Source of the DNA: Streptomyces sp. NBC_00569
GTDB lineage: Bacteria > Actinomycetota > Actinomycetes > Streptomycetales > Streptomycetaceae
Direction of reading: 5' to 3'
Length of the DNA stretch: 64,000 nucleotides
NCBI RefSeq assembly: GCF_036345255.1
Contig: NZ_CP107783.1
Location: 5,812,001-5,876,000, forward strand
Part shown: piece after piece, positions 1 to 7,841 of the stretch
How the letters are laid out: each line of letters starts with the position of its first letter
How positions within the stretch are numbered: position 1 is the stretch's first letter
Program-made: the position numbers and the translations under genes
The notes under the pieces: model-generated
Databases searched by the model: none
Told to the model about the DNA's origin: nothing
The model's input: only the letters and a program-made list of their open reading frames with translations

Positions 1-114
1 GCGGAGGAGGTCCCGGAAGGCCTCCTGAGCCGCTGGCGTCGCAAGCGTGGTGGCAACGCCGCTGGTCCGGGTGGTCCGAACACCGCGGGGCAGCCCGGCA
101 CATCGCCAAAATGA
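1..114 (+). CDS. 3' end of an unidentified protein (partial)
   Basis: The window opens inside a reading frame that runs in frame 1 to a TGA at 112-114. It gives the last 37 residues of a protein, ending in a basic then Gly/Pro-rich tail (LSRWRRKRGG followed by GGPNTAGQPGTSPK). Such tails are poorly conserved, so the family cannot be named. It lies on the same strand as the sepX-like gene, about 170 bases upstream. Codon use (G/C in nearly every third position) supports a real gene. The 171 bases between it and the next start are AT-richer than their surroundings and probably hold a promoter, but I see no convincing hexamer pair or operator there. Confidence 0.55.
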   Translation, partial: AEEVPEGLLSRWRRKRGGNAAGPGGPNTAGQPGTSPK

Positions 115-285
115 AATAAGTGTTCGAAATTGATCGGGGATCGTCCGCCGCAGGCATTAAATTCGCTCGACGGGCGGCGCGTTGATGCCTCAGTCGGAAA
201 AAAAGCTCGAAATATCAGCCAGATCGTGCGACACACCGGCGCAATTGGCGGATGCCCCCATGCAAACCCCTCTACCGTGTGAGGC

Positions 286-1680
286 GTGAGCAGCAGCGGC
301 CTCATCTACGCAGTCATCGTCGGGGCCTGGGCCGCCTACTTGGTGCCGATGTGGCTCCGTAGGCAGGACGAGCTGAACGAGGCCCGTCCGACGGAACGCT
401 TCAGCACCGCCATCCGGCTGCTGTCCGGACGGGCGGGCATGGAGCGCCGATACGCCAAGGACCTGCAGACGCGCTCGCCCGAAGGGGAGGAGCAGCGCAG
501 CGACCCGGACGACGTCACCGACTCGGTGGACGTCCGGGCCTTCGCCGCGCCTCCGGTCCGCGGGGAGCGCAGGAACGAGAACCGGGACGCCCGACACGAG
601 CGGCACCCCGGATCCGAACCCCGCCCCGAGTCCCGGCCCCAGCCCAGGACCTCGCCCGCCCGGCAGGCACCCGACCGCCAGGTCTCCGCCCGGGCTCCCC
701 ACGACCAGCAGGCGCACGACCGGCCGAACCACGACCGGCCCGCCAACGACCCGCACACGAACGGCAGGTCGGCAACCGGACGCCCGGGCCCCGACCGGCA
801 GTCGTCGGACCGCCAGTCGTCGGACCGCCAGCCGTCCGACCGCCAGCCGTCCGACCGGTCCGCGTCCGACCGGTCCACGGCCGAGCGGCAGGCCGCCTCG
901 GCGGACGCCGCCGCCCGTGCCCGCCGCTCCAAGGTGCTCGCGCGCAGGCGCCGTACGACCGTCATGCTCTTCCTCGCCTTCACGGCCGGCGCGGTCGTCG
1001 CCGCCGTCGGCGGGCTCGCGTTCCTGTGGGCACCCGCCGTGCCCGCGGTGCTGCTCAGCTCGTACATCTTCTATCTGCGGGCCCAGGAGCGGCGGCGCTT
1101 CGCGTACACGATGGACCGGCGCCAGGCCGAGGTCGCGGCGCAGCGGCTGCGCGAACGGCAGCCTCGCAGGCGCCAGCCCGCCGCGGGCCGGGCCGCCGCG
1201 GAGGAGGCCGAAGAGGGGCCTGCGCCAGAGGTGGAGACCGACCCCGGTCTCGAGGCGCTCGCGGCCGACCGGCGCGCGCTCGTCGAGCAGACCGACCACG
1301 CCGAGTGGGTCGACCAGCAGCGCGAGCGGCAGCGCGGCCCCGGCCGCGGCGACAGCTGGGACCCGGTCCCGGTGCCCCTGCCGACCTATGTGACCGCCCC
1401 GGTCGCCCCGCGTGCCACGGGCAGCGTCGACCTCGGCGACCCCGACGCGTGGAGCTCGGCCCGCTCCAGCACGGCGGGCGCGGCGCAGCAGGAGCCGGAC
1501 GGGCGTACCGGCGAGGAGCCGGCGGCGGTGTCCGAGGAGTGCGACGGCGCGGACGAGATCGGGGACGAGCGCTGTGACGCGCGCCGGGCCGCCTCCGCGC
1601 GCCGCTCGCGCGAGCGGGGCCGCACCCCGCTCTTCGATCAGTACGACGACGGCGGCCGCCCCCGCGCGGCCAACGAGTGA
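286..1680 (+). CDS. sepX: SepX-like membrane protein (cell division/septation)
   Basis: This 464-residue membrane protein starts at GTG 286. The first 20 residues form a membrane segment (LIYAVIVGAWAAYLVPMWL) followed by a charged, highly recognisable block (WLRRQDELNEARPTERFSTA). Residues about 70-205 are a disordered, Arg/Asp/Ser/Gln-rich linker with 5-residue repeats of the DRQSS/DRQPS type. Two more hydrophobic segments follow near residues 225-265, then a long charged cytoplasmic tail rich in Arg and Glu. This architecture matches the conserved actinobacterial protein called SepX in Streptomyces, which helps stabilise Z-rings and hyphal cross-walls with DivIVA. The name rests on recognising the N-terminus and overall plan, not on a search. 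It stands alone between a partial gene and a tRNA. Confidence 0.65.
   Translation: MSSSGLIYAVIVGAWAAYLVPMWLRRQDELNEARPTERFSTAIRLLSGRAGMERRYAKDLQTRSPEGEEQRSDPDDVTDSVDVRAFAAPPVRGERRNENRDARHERHPGSEPRPESRPQPRTSPARQAPDRQVSARAPHDQQAHDRPNHDRPANDPHTNGRSATGRPGPDRQSSDRQSSDRQPSDRQPSDRSASDRSTAERQAASADAAARARRSKVLARRRRTTVMLFLAFTAGAVVAAVGGLAFLWAPAVPAVLLSSYIFYLRAQERRRFAYTMDRRQAEVAAQRLRERQPRRRQPAAGRAAAEEAEEGPAPEVETDPGLEALAADRRALVEQTDHAEWVDQQRERQRGPGRGDSWDPVPVPLPTYVTAPVAPRATGSVDLGDPDAWSSARSSTAGAAQQEPDGRTGEEPAAVSEECDGADEIGDERCDARRAASARRSRERGRTPLFDQYDDGGRPRAANE
792..880 (+). repeat. 15-nt in-frame tandem repeat in the sepX linker
   Basis: Six imperfect copies of a 15-base unit (gaccgccagtcgtcg and variants) encode successive DRQSS, DRQPS, DRSAS pentapeptides. 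The unit is a multiple of three, so changes in copy number keep the frame; the length of this disordered linker is likely to vary between strains. Confidence 0.7.
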
Positions 1681-1766
1681 GACCCGTCCGGGGCCACCGT
1701 GGCTGACCAGCCAGGAACGGATTTCCGAGCACCCCGATCGGGATGCTAGAGTTTCACTCGTTGCAA

Positions 1767-1840
1767 GGGCCTGTGGCGCAGTCTGGTAGCGCACCTCGTT
1801 CGCATCGAGGGGGTCTGGGGTTCAAATCCCCACAGGTCCA
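1767..1840 (+). tRNA. tRNA-Ala (anticodon CGC)
   Basis: A 74-nt cloverleaf can be folded by eye. The acceptor arms are GGGCCTG and CAGGTCC, with a G3:U70 wobble pair, the alanine identity element. The anticodon arm is cctcg-TTCGCAT-cgagg, giving anticodon CGC, which reads GCG. The T arm is TGGGG-TTCAAAT-CCCCA and the discriminator is A1840. The 3' CCA is not encoded; CC then G follows. GCG is a heavily used alanine codon in such genomes. An intrinsic terminator follows immediately. Confidence 0.95.
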
Positions 1841-1848
1841 CCGCAATT

Positions 1849-1882
1849 AAGAGCCCCACCGGATTCGTCCGGTGGGGCTCTT
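1849..1882 (+). terminator. Intrinsic terminator after tRNA-Ala
   Basis: A perfect 15-bp stem (AAGAGCCCCACCGGA / TCCGGTGGGGCTCTT) closes on a stable TTCG tetraloop, 8 bases past the tRNA. There is only a short T-rich tail, as is usual in streptomycetes. It may also serve the converging GNAT gene. Confidence 0.85.
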
Positions 1883-1936
1883 GCCTTGCCTGCTCGCTTC
1901 CTCCCCCGTGGCGCCCTTTCCGCGATGTTGCGCGCG

Positions 1937-2434
1937 TCACAGCGCCTTGGCGAAGCAGCGGCTCAGTTCCTCGAAGCGGTAGTGGCCGAACTTGCTGCAG
2001 GGCGTGTAGCCGCTCGACGCGTAGAGAGCGATGGCCTCCGGCTGCTTGAGGCCGGTCTCCAGGACCATGCGGGAACGGCCGGCGGCGCGGGCGTCGTCCT
2101 CCAGGGCCGCCAGTATGCGCCGGGCCAGACCCAGCCCCCGGGCCTCAGGTGTGACGTACATCCTCTTCAGCTCGGCGTCGCCGTCCGAATATCCCTCGTC
2201 GTTCTGCTCCTGGGTCCGCCAGCCGCCGGTGGCGAGCGGGGTGCCCCCGTCGTCGTACGCGATGAGGTAGAGGCCGCGTGGGGCGTCGAACATCGTCGGG
2301 TCGAGCGGGGTGACGTCGCCGTCGTCGCCGTAGCGCTCGGCGTATTCGAGCTGGACGCGGTCGTTCAGCTTGATCGCGTCGGGGTGTCCGAAGGAGACGC
2401 GCTGGAGGGTGGGCGCCATGGGCTGAATAGTCAT
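1937..2434 (-). CDS. GNAT-family N-acetyltransferase
   Basis: This 165-residue protein has the GNAT fold signatures. They are a central beta strand with ELKRMYV, then the acetyl-CoA pyrophosphate-binding loop RGLGLARRIL (motif A, near residues 98-107), and a C-terminal ALYASSGYTPC segment (motif B). It should transfer an acetyl group from acetyl-CoA to an amine; the substrate cannot be inferred. The length is typical. It is divergent from exonuclease III, and the two start regions share under 70 bases. AT-rich sequence containing GATACGATAC lies only 5-15 bases upstream of this ATG, so its transcript may be nearly leaderless. Confidence 0.85.
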   Translation of the reverse strand: MTIQPMAPTLQRVSFGHPDAIKLNDRVQLEYAERYGDDGDVTPLDPTMFDAPRGLYLIAYDDGGTPLATGGWRTQEQNDEGYSDGDAELKRMYVTPEARGLGLARRILAALEDDARAAGRSRMVLETGLKQPEAIALYASSGYTPCSKFGHYRFEELSRCFAKAL

Positions 2435-2501
2435 GCTTAGTATCGTATCTCTATGCTGGCGAATGCGGCTGTCCGTTCAAGTGTGCCGGTATGGTGCCCC
2501 G

Positions 2502-3302
2502 GTGCTGACTGTGACGAGTGCCAACGTGAACGGGCTTCGAGCCGCCGCCAAGAAGGGCTTCGTGGAGTGGCTGGCCGGGACCTCCGCGGATGTCCTGTGC
2601 CTCCAGGAGGTGCGGGCGGAGCCGCAGCAGCTGCCCGACGAGGTGCGCGAGCCCGAGGGGTGGCACGTCGTGCACGCCCCCGCCGGCGCGAAGGGGCGGG
2701 CCGGTGTGTCGCTCTACACGCGCCGTGAGCCGGACCGCGTACAGATCGGCTTCGGGTCCGAGGAGTTCGACGGGAGCGGGCGGTACGTGGAGGTGGACCT
2801 CCCCGGTGTCGTCGTCGCCAGCCTCTATCTGCCCTCCGGCGAGGTCGGGACCGAGCGTCAGGACGAGAAGATCCGCTTCATGGGCGAGTTCCTGGCCTAT
2901 CTGAAGGGCCTGCGGGAGCGGGCCGCCGCCGAGGGCCGTGAGGTGCTCGTGTGCGGCGACTGGAACATCGCCCACCACGAGGCCGACCTCAAGAACTGGA
3001 AGTCCAACAAGAAGAACTCCGGGTTCCTCCCCGAGGAGCGCGACTGGCTCGGACAGGTCCTCGACGCGACCGACGGCGGCTACGTCGACGTGGTGCGCTC
3101 CCTGCACCCCGACGAGGAGGGGCCGTACTCGTGGTGGTCGTATCGGGGGCGGGCCTTCGACAACGATGCTGGGTGGAGGATCGACTACCACGTGTCGACG
3201 CCCGGGCTCGCCGGTCGTGCGGTCAAGGGGTTCGTCGAGCGGGCCGCCACGCATGACGAGCGGTGGTCGGACCACGCGCCGGTGACCGTCGTCTACGAGT
3301 AG
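2502..3302 (+). CDS. xth: Exodeoxyribonuclease III (ExoIII/Xth family)
   Basis: This 266-residue exonuclease III/AP endonuclease removes 3' blocks and incises abasic sites in base-excision repair. The family core is clear: TSANVNGLRAAAKKGF at the N-terminus, the metal ligand in VLCLQEVRAE, the GDWNIAHHEADLKNWKSN block, the LHPDEEGPYSWWSYRGRAF region and the catalytic ERWSDHAPVTV at the C-terminus. I chose GTG 2502 because the homologous region begins just after it; frames upstream of it look non-coding and overlap the promoter region. The stop codon lies within a 38-base tandem duplication. Confidence 0.93.
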   Translation: MLTVTSANVNGLRAAAKKGFVEWLAGTSADVLCLQEVRAEPQQLPDEVREPEGWHVVHAPAGAKGRAGVSLYTRREPDRVQIGFGSEEFDGSGRYVEVDLPGVVVASLYLPSGEVGTERQDEKIRFMGEFLAYLKGLRERAAAEGREVLVCGDWNIAHHEADLKNWKSNKKNSGFLPEERDWLGQVLDATDGGYVDVVRSLHPDEEGPYSWWSYRGRAFDNDAGWRIDYHVSTPGLAGRAVKGFVERAATHDERWSDHAPVTVVYE

Positions 3303-3365
3303 GCCCTCGAGGCGCGAGCAGTCCCCTGGGGTACGAGTAGGCCCTCGGGGTGCGAGTGGTCCCGC
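3294..3365 (+). repeat. 38-nt tandem duplication across the xth stop codon
   Basis: Two adjacent imperfect copies begin tacgagtaggccctcg at 3294 and 3332. The first contains the last two codons and stop of xth (TAC GAG TAG); the second repeats the same string with a few substitutions. It looks like slippage or unequal exchange at the gene end and does not alter the protein. Confidence 0.75.
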
Positions 3366-3475
3366 GTCACAAAGTCCGGTAGGAGCCTGTCCCCGCGTCC
3401 GAGTGGCATGGCAGATTCGGCGCGTGCATGGCAAGTCGTCCGAGTGGTCAACTGGCAATCGTGCGGGGGGACTTC

Positions 3476-4486
3476 ATGTCCGTGCTTCCTTCCAGACGTC
3501 GTGTACTGCTCGGGGCTGCCGGGGCCGGGATTGCGGCTGCGGTGGCGCCGGGGGCGGCTCGCGCGGTGGCCCCGGGGGCGCCCGCGGTCATGGTCACCGA
3601 GCAGGCGAGCAAGCGGATCCTCGTGCTCGATCCGGGGCGCACCGTCTGGGATCCGGCGGCCGATCCGTCCTGTCTGCGGTGGCAGTTCTCGCCCGTCGGG
3701 GACCCGCGCTACCGGGATCTCGTGCCGGACGAGAGCTGGGTGTACCCCGCCGAGGCGAAGGTCCGGGTGCATCGTGGGCGGACGTATCTGCTGACCACCG
3801 CGTCCTTCGGGTTCGCGGCCGTCGTCTCGTATCCGTCGGGGCGGCGGTACTGGGGTGCGACGCTCGGGCCCGGCGACGATCTCTTCAACCCGCACAGCAT
3901 CGAGATCCTGCCGGACGGGAACGTGGCCGTCGCGTGCAGTACGGGGGCGCTCGTCCGGCTCTACGCCGCCTCGCTCGGCCCGCACGCGCAGCGGTTCGCC
4001 GAGGTGACGCTGAAGGGTGCGCACGGGCTGCACTGGGACGCCCGGCGTGAGGTGCTGTGGGCGCTGGGCGATGACGAGTTGGTCGCGTACCGGGTGGGTG
4101 GCAGCCGGGTGCGGCCCGCGCTGACGCGGCTGTCGTCGCTGGGGCTGCCGGTCGCCAAGCCGGGGAAGTCGCCCGGCGGGCACGACCTGTTCCCGGTGGC
4201 GGGGCGCCCGGGGCGGCTGTGGGTGACCACGAGCGCTTCTGTGTTCCAGTACGACATCGCGGGCGGGGTCTTCGTGCAGGACTTCGCCGGTGCGGCCGAG
4301 ATCGCGCGGCCCGGCGTGAAGGCGATCGGGGACGATCCGCGGACCGGGCAGGCGCTCAGTACGGTGCCGGAGAGCGGCCTGGGTGAGACGTGGTGGACGA
4401 CGAGGGTGGCGGTGCACCGGCCGCCGGGCTCGTACACCCTCGTCAACGGCGGGATCTACAAAGCGCGTTGGTGGTCGCCGAGGTAG
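3476..4486 (+). CDS. Tat-exported DUF6528-like protein (probable beta-propeller)
   Basis: This 336-residue protein begins at ATG 3476. Its signal peptide has a twin-arginine motif (SRRRVLLGAAGAGIAAAV) and a likely AxA-type cleavage near residue 30 (GAARAVAPG), so export of a folded protein by Tat is expected. The mature part has repeated short beta-rich segments with conserved phrases such as EQASKRILVLDP, HSIEILPDGNVAV, GAHGLHWD and ELVAYRV, typical of a beta-propeller that displays or senses ligands. It resembles actinobacterial proteins labelled DUF6528; no enzymatic activity is established and I do not assign one. It converges with the MerR gene, 13 bases away. Confidence 0.75.
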   Translation: MSVLPSRRRVLLGAAGAGIAAAVAPGAARAVAPGAPAVMVTEQASKRILVLDPGRTVWDPAADPSCLRWQFSPVGDPRYRDLVPDESWVYPAEAKVRVHRGRTYLLTTASFGFAAVVSYPSGRRYWGATLGPGDDLFNPHSIEILPDGNVAVACSTGALVRLYAASLGPHAQRFAEVTLKGAHGLHWDARREVLWALGDDELVAYRVGGSRVRPALTRLSSLGLPVAKPGKSPGGHDLFPVAGRPGRLWVTTSASVFQYDIAGGVFVQDFAGAAEIARPGVKAIGDDPRTGQALSTVPESGLGETWWTTRVAVHRPPGSYTLVNGGIYKARWWSPR

Positions 4487-4499
4487 GCGGAGGGGCCGC

Positions 4500-5207
4500 T
4501 CACTCTCCGGGTTTCCTGGCTAGGGCGCGGTCGAGGGCCAGGGACAGTTCCGCCTCGACCACGCTCTTGGCGAGCGGGCGCAGGCGCTGGAGGTCGTGTT
4601 CCGTGGCGTGCGAGAGGACCAGGTCGGTGAAGAGTTCGGCCAGGTCCTCCGCGTGGGCGCGGACGCGTTTGGCGGCCGACAGGACGTCGGCGAGCGGGAC
4701 GCCCTCGCGGACCAGGGCGGCCGAGACGTCGAGCAGGCGCCGGCTGACGTGGACGATCTCCTCGCCGTCGATGCCGACGTAGCCGAGGTCCATCGCGGCT
4801 TCGAGGTTCTCCGGGGTGACCTGGCCCGCGAAGTAGTCGGCCAGTTCCTCGGGGGTGAGGCGGACGGGGGTCTCCTCGGACGGTTCGACGAGGCCGAGGA
4901 GTTCGCCGACGTCGCGGCCGCGGTCGAAGGCCTCGGAGAGTTCGGCGATGCCGCTGAGGGTGTGGCCGCGTTCCAGGAGTGCGGCGATGGTGCGCAGGCG
5001 GGCCAGGTGGCTCTCGTCGTACCAGGCGATGCGGCCCTCGCGGCGCGGGGGCGGGATGAGCTTGCGTTCGCGGTAGAAGCGCAGGGTGCGCACGGTGATG
5101 CCGGCCTCCCGCGCGAGCTCCTCCATGCGGAACTCCCGGGTGCCGGTGCCTTTCGCCGCCTCTTTCGCCGCTTCTTCCACGGATGCTTTCGCCGCTTCCT
5201 TCGCCAC
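4500..5207 (-). CDS. MerR-family transcriptional regulator
   Basis: This 235-residue regulator starts at GTG. The winged-helix DNA-binding domain is at residues about 27-95: MEELAREAGITVRTLRFYRERKL then GRIAWYDESHLARLRTI, the classic MerR helix-turn-helix and wing. The remainder is an all-helical effector/dimerisation domain with no cysteines, so a small organic ligand is more likely than a metal. An unusual N-terminal extension of about 25 residues is built of KEAAK-like helical repeats. It is divergent from the monooxygenase operon across 130 bases that hold two palindromes, so it probably controls that operon and perhaps itself. This is inference from position. Confidence 0.85.
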   Translation of the reverse strand: MAKEAAKASVEEAAKEAAKGTGTREFRMEELAREAGITVRTLRFYRERKLIPPPRREGRIAWYDESHLARLRTIAALLERGHTLSGIAELSEAFDRGRDVGELLGLVEPSEETPVRLTPEELADYFAGQVTPENLEAAMDLGYVGIDGEEIVHVSRRLLDVSAALVREGVPLADVLSAAKRVRAHAEDLAELFTDLVLSHATEHDLQRLRPLAKSVVEAELSLALDRALARKPGE

Positions 5208-5224
5208 GTGAGAACCCTATGTTG

Positions 5225-5235
5225 TACCGCCGGTA
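5225..5235. promoter_or_regulatory. Palindrome upstream of the MerR gene
   Basis: TACCG-C-CGGTA is a perfect 5-bp inverted repeat around one base, embedded in gttgTACCGCCGGTAac. It lies 18 bases upstream of the MerR start codon, in the position of an autoregulatory operator. The protein that binds is unknown. Confidence 0.45.
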
Positions 5236-5292
5236 ACTTTCGTGGGCCCGACCCCTACCCATCAGTACGCAGCTGCTCTACTCTCCCCATTG

Positions 5293-5310
5293 TGCCAGTG
5301 TTCACTGGCA
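5293..5310. promoter_or_regulatory. Operator-like palindrome upstream of the monooxygenase operon
   Basis: TGCCAGTG-TT-CACTGGCA is a perfect inverted repeat with 8-bp arms, ending 27 bases before the monooxygenase ATG. A perfect 16-of-16 arm match is unlikely by chance here and is the expected size of a site for a dimeric repressor or activator. The divergent MerR protein is the nearest candidate, but a TetR-type regulator encoded elsewhere is possible. Confidence 0.65.
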
Positions 5311-5337
5311 GGGTCGTGCGGCTAGGGAGGCGCCGGG

Positions 5338-6891
5338 ATGACTGAGCACGAGCATGAGCACGTACGGGTGGCGGTGATCGGGTCCGGGTTCGGCGGCCTC
5401 GGGGCCGCGGTCCGGCTGCGGCGCGAAGGCGTGACCGACTTCGTGGTCCTGGAGCGGGCCGGCGCCGTGGGCGGCACCTGGCGCGACAACAGCTACCCGG
5501 GATGCGCGTGCGACGTGCCCTCCCACCTGTACTCCTTCTCCTTCGCTCCCAACGCGGACTGGCCACGCACCTTCTCCGGCCAGGAGCACATCCGGGAATA
5601 CCTGGAGCGCGTCGCCGACACCTTCCGGCTGCGCCCGCACATCCGCTTCGACCACGAGGTGAAGCAGGCGCGCTGGGACACCGAGAAGCTGTGGTGGGAG
5701 GTCGAGACGTCGCAGGGCACGCTCACCGCCGACGTCGTCATCTCGGCGACCGGCCCGCTGTCCGACCCGAAGATGCCGGACATCAAGGGCCTCGACGCCT
5801 TCCCCGGCAAGGTCTTCCACTCCGCGCGCTGGGACCACGACTACGACCTGCGCGGCAAGCGCGTCGCCGTGATCGGCACCGGCGCCTCCGCCATCCAGAT
5901 CGTGCCGGCCATCCAGCGCGACGTGGCGCAGCTGACCCTCTTCCAGCGCACCCCGCCGTGGGTCATGCCGCGCGCCGACCGTGCCATCACCGGCGCCGAG
6001 CGCTGGCTGCACCGTCAGCTGCCGTTCACCACGCAGGCCCGCCGCGGTCTGCTGTGGGGCATCCGCGAGCTCCAGGTGCAGGCGTTCACGAAGCGGCCCA
6101 ACGAGCTGGACCTGGTCGAGCAGCTCGCCAAGCGCAACATCCACCGGTCGATCAAGGACCCGGCCCTGCGCGCCAAGCTCACCCCGGACTACCGCATCGG
6201 CTGCAAGCGGATCCTGCTGTCCAACGCCTACTACCCGGCGCTCGCGCAGCCGAATGTCGACGTCGTGGCCTCCGGGCTCAGCGAGATCCGCGGCTCCACG
6301 CTGGTCGCCACCGACGGGAGCGAGGTCGAGGTCGACGCGATCGTCTTCAGCACCGGCTTCCACGTCACGGACATGCCGATCGCCGACCGGGTCGTGGGCG
6401 CCGAGGGGCACACGCTCATGGAGTCCTGGAAGGACGGCATGAAGGCGCTGCGCGGCGCGACGGCGGCCGGGTTCCCGAACTTCATGACCGTCATCGGGCC
6501 CAACACCGGCCTCGGCAACTCCTCGATGATCCTGATGATCGAGTCCCAGCTGAACTATCTGGCCGACTACGTACGCCAGTTGGACGTCCTCGGCGGTCGC
6601 GTCGCCCTCGACCCGCGCGCCTCCGCGGTGAACGCGTGGAACCGCCGTGTGCAGGACCGGATGGAGCGCACGGTGTGGAGCTCCGGCGGCTGCAGCAGCT
6701 GGTACCTCGACGAGAGCGGCGTGAACACCACGCTGTGGCCGGGCACGACGACGGAGTTCCGGTCCGCCACGCGCCGGGTCGACCTCGGCGAGTACGAGGT
6801 GGTCAGGGCGCCGGCGGCGAAACCGGCCGCGGCACCCGCGGCACGTACGAAGAAGGGTCGGGGCGGCAAGGTGGAGGCGGGAGCGGCATGA
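5338..6891 (+). CDS. Flavin-containing Baeyer-Villiger-type monooxygenase
   Basis: This 517-residue enzyme is expected to use FAD, NADPH and O2 to insert oxygen next to a ketone, giving an ester or lactone. The FAD Rossmann motif is VIGSGFGGLGAAV near residue 12, followed by GGTWRDNSYPGCACD, typical of class B flavoproteins. The Baeyer-Villiger fingerprint FPGKVFHSARWD (FxGxxxHxxxWD) is at about residue 158, and the NADPH Rossmann motif VAVIGTGASAIQ follows. An Ala/Lys-rich tail of about 30 residues is non-conserved. A GGGAGG ribosome site precedes the ATG. It is the first gene of an operon whose genes overlap by 4 bases; neighbours and order resemble the mycobacterial mymA-lipR-sadH group. 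The natural substrate is unknown. Confidence 0.9.
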   Translation: MTEHEHEHVRVAVIGSGFGGLGAAVRLRREGVTDFVVLERAGAVGGTWRDNSYPGCACDVPSHLYSFSFAPNADWPRTFSGQEHIREYLERVADTFRLRPHIRFDHEVKQARWDTEKLWWEVETSQGTLTADVVISATGPLSDPKMPDIKGLDAFPGKVFHSARWDHDYDLRGKRVAVIGTGASAIQIVPAIQRDVAQLTLFQRTPPWVMPRADRAITGAERWLHRQLPFTTQARRGLLWGIRELQVQAFTKRPNELDLVEQLAKRNIHRSIKDPALRAKLTPDYRIGCKRILLSNAYYPALAQPNVDVVASGLSEIRGSTLVATDGSEVEVDAIVFSTGFHVTDMPIADRVVGAEGHTLMESWKDGMKALRGATAAGFPNFMTVIGPNTGLGNSSMILMIESQLNYLADYVRQLDVLGGRVALDPRASAVNAWNRRVQDRMERTVWSSGGCSSWYLDESGVNTTLWPGTTTEFRSATRRVDLGEYEVVRAPAAKPAAAPAARTKKGRGGKVEAGAA

Positions 6892-7841
6892 GCCGGTTGA
6901 TGCATGTGGTGAGCGGTCCCTACGCGCCGCCCGCGGCCGCGCGTGAGCTGACGGCGGTGTCCGCCGACGGCGCCCGGCTGCACGTCGAGGTGCACGGAAC
7001 CGTCGACAATGCCGCGGCGCCCACCGTGGTGCTCGCCCACGGGTGGACGTGCTCGACGGCGTTCTGGGCCGCGCAGATACGGTCCCTTGCCGCTGACCAC
7101 CGGGTCGTCGCGTACGACCAACGCGGCCACGGTCGCAGCCCCGCGGCGCAGGCCCCGTACTCGACGGAGATGCTCGCCGACGATCTGGAGGCCGTGCTCG
7201 GCGCGACGCTCGCGCCGGGTGAGAAGGCCGTGCTCGTCGGGCACTCCATGGGCGGCATGACGATGATGGCCGCGTCGCGGCGGCCTAAGTTCCGTGAGCA
7301 CGCGGCCGCGGTCCTGCTGTGCAGCACGGGCAGTTCGCACCTGGTGGCCGAGTCGACCGTGCTGCCGCTGCGGCCCGGGCGGCTGCGGACCCGGATCACG
7401 ACGGCCGTGCTCGGCGCGCGGGCCCCGCTCGGACCGGTCACACCGCTCGGCAAGAAGGTCCTGCGCTACGCGACCATGGGCGCGGGGTCGTCGCCGGACA
7501 AGGTCGAGGCCTGCGCGCGGATCGTGCACGCCTGCCCGACCAAGGTGCGCCACCACTGGTCGCACGTCCTCGCCGAACTCGAACTCGACGAGGGCGTGGC
7601 CGAGTTGCGGGTGCCCACGGCGGTCATCGCCGGTACGGCCGACCGGCTCACGCCCGTCGTGCACGCGCGGCGCCTGGCTGCGACGCTGCCGGAGTGCGTG
7701 GGGCTCACCGAACTCACCGGGCTCGGGCACATGACGCCCGTCGAAGCGCCCGACCTGGTCACCGAGCGCATCCGCGAACTGGCCGGGTACGTCACGAACG
7801 ACGAGACGAACGACGAGCTGAAGGGAGCGGCGTCCGCATGA
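6888..7841 (+). CDS. Alpha/beta-fold hydrolase (esterase-like)
   Basis: This 317-residue hydrolase overlaps the preceding stop by ATGA, implying translational coupling. The oxyanion-hole HG is in VVLAHGWTCS (near residue 50), the nucleophile elbow is GHSMGG (Ser near 121), the acid is in AGTADRLTP and the catalytic His is in LGHMTPVEAP. The set is complete, so it should be active. Sitting between a Baeyer-Villiger monooxygenase and a dehydrogenase, a plausible job is cleaving the ester formed by the monooxygenase; that is inference. An internal ATG at 6900 is an alternative start. Confidence 0.88.
   Translation: MSRLMHVVSGPYAPPAAARELTAVSADGARLHVEVHGTVDNAAAPTVVLAHGWTCSTAFWAAQIRSLAADHRVVAYDQRGHGRSPAAQAPYSTEMLADDLEAVLGATLAPGEKAVLVGHSMGGMTMMAASRRPKFREHAAAVLLCSTGSSHLVAESTVLPLRPGRLRTRITTAVLGARAPLGPVTPLGKKVLRYATMGAGSSPDKVEACARIVHACPTKVRHHWSHVLAELELDEGVAELRVPTAVIAGTADRLTPVVHARRLAATLPECVGLTELTGLGHMTPVEAPDLVTERIRELAGYVTNDETNDELKGAASA

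Noticed and set aside
190..1794. 534-codon minus-strand frame over sepX and the tRNA
   Set aside because: It runs through a tRNA gene and is antisense to the recognised sepX frame.
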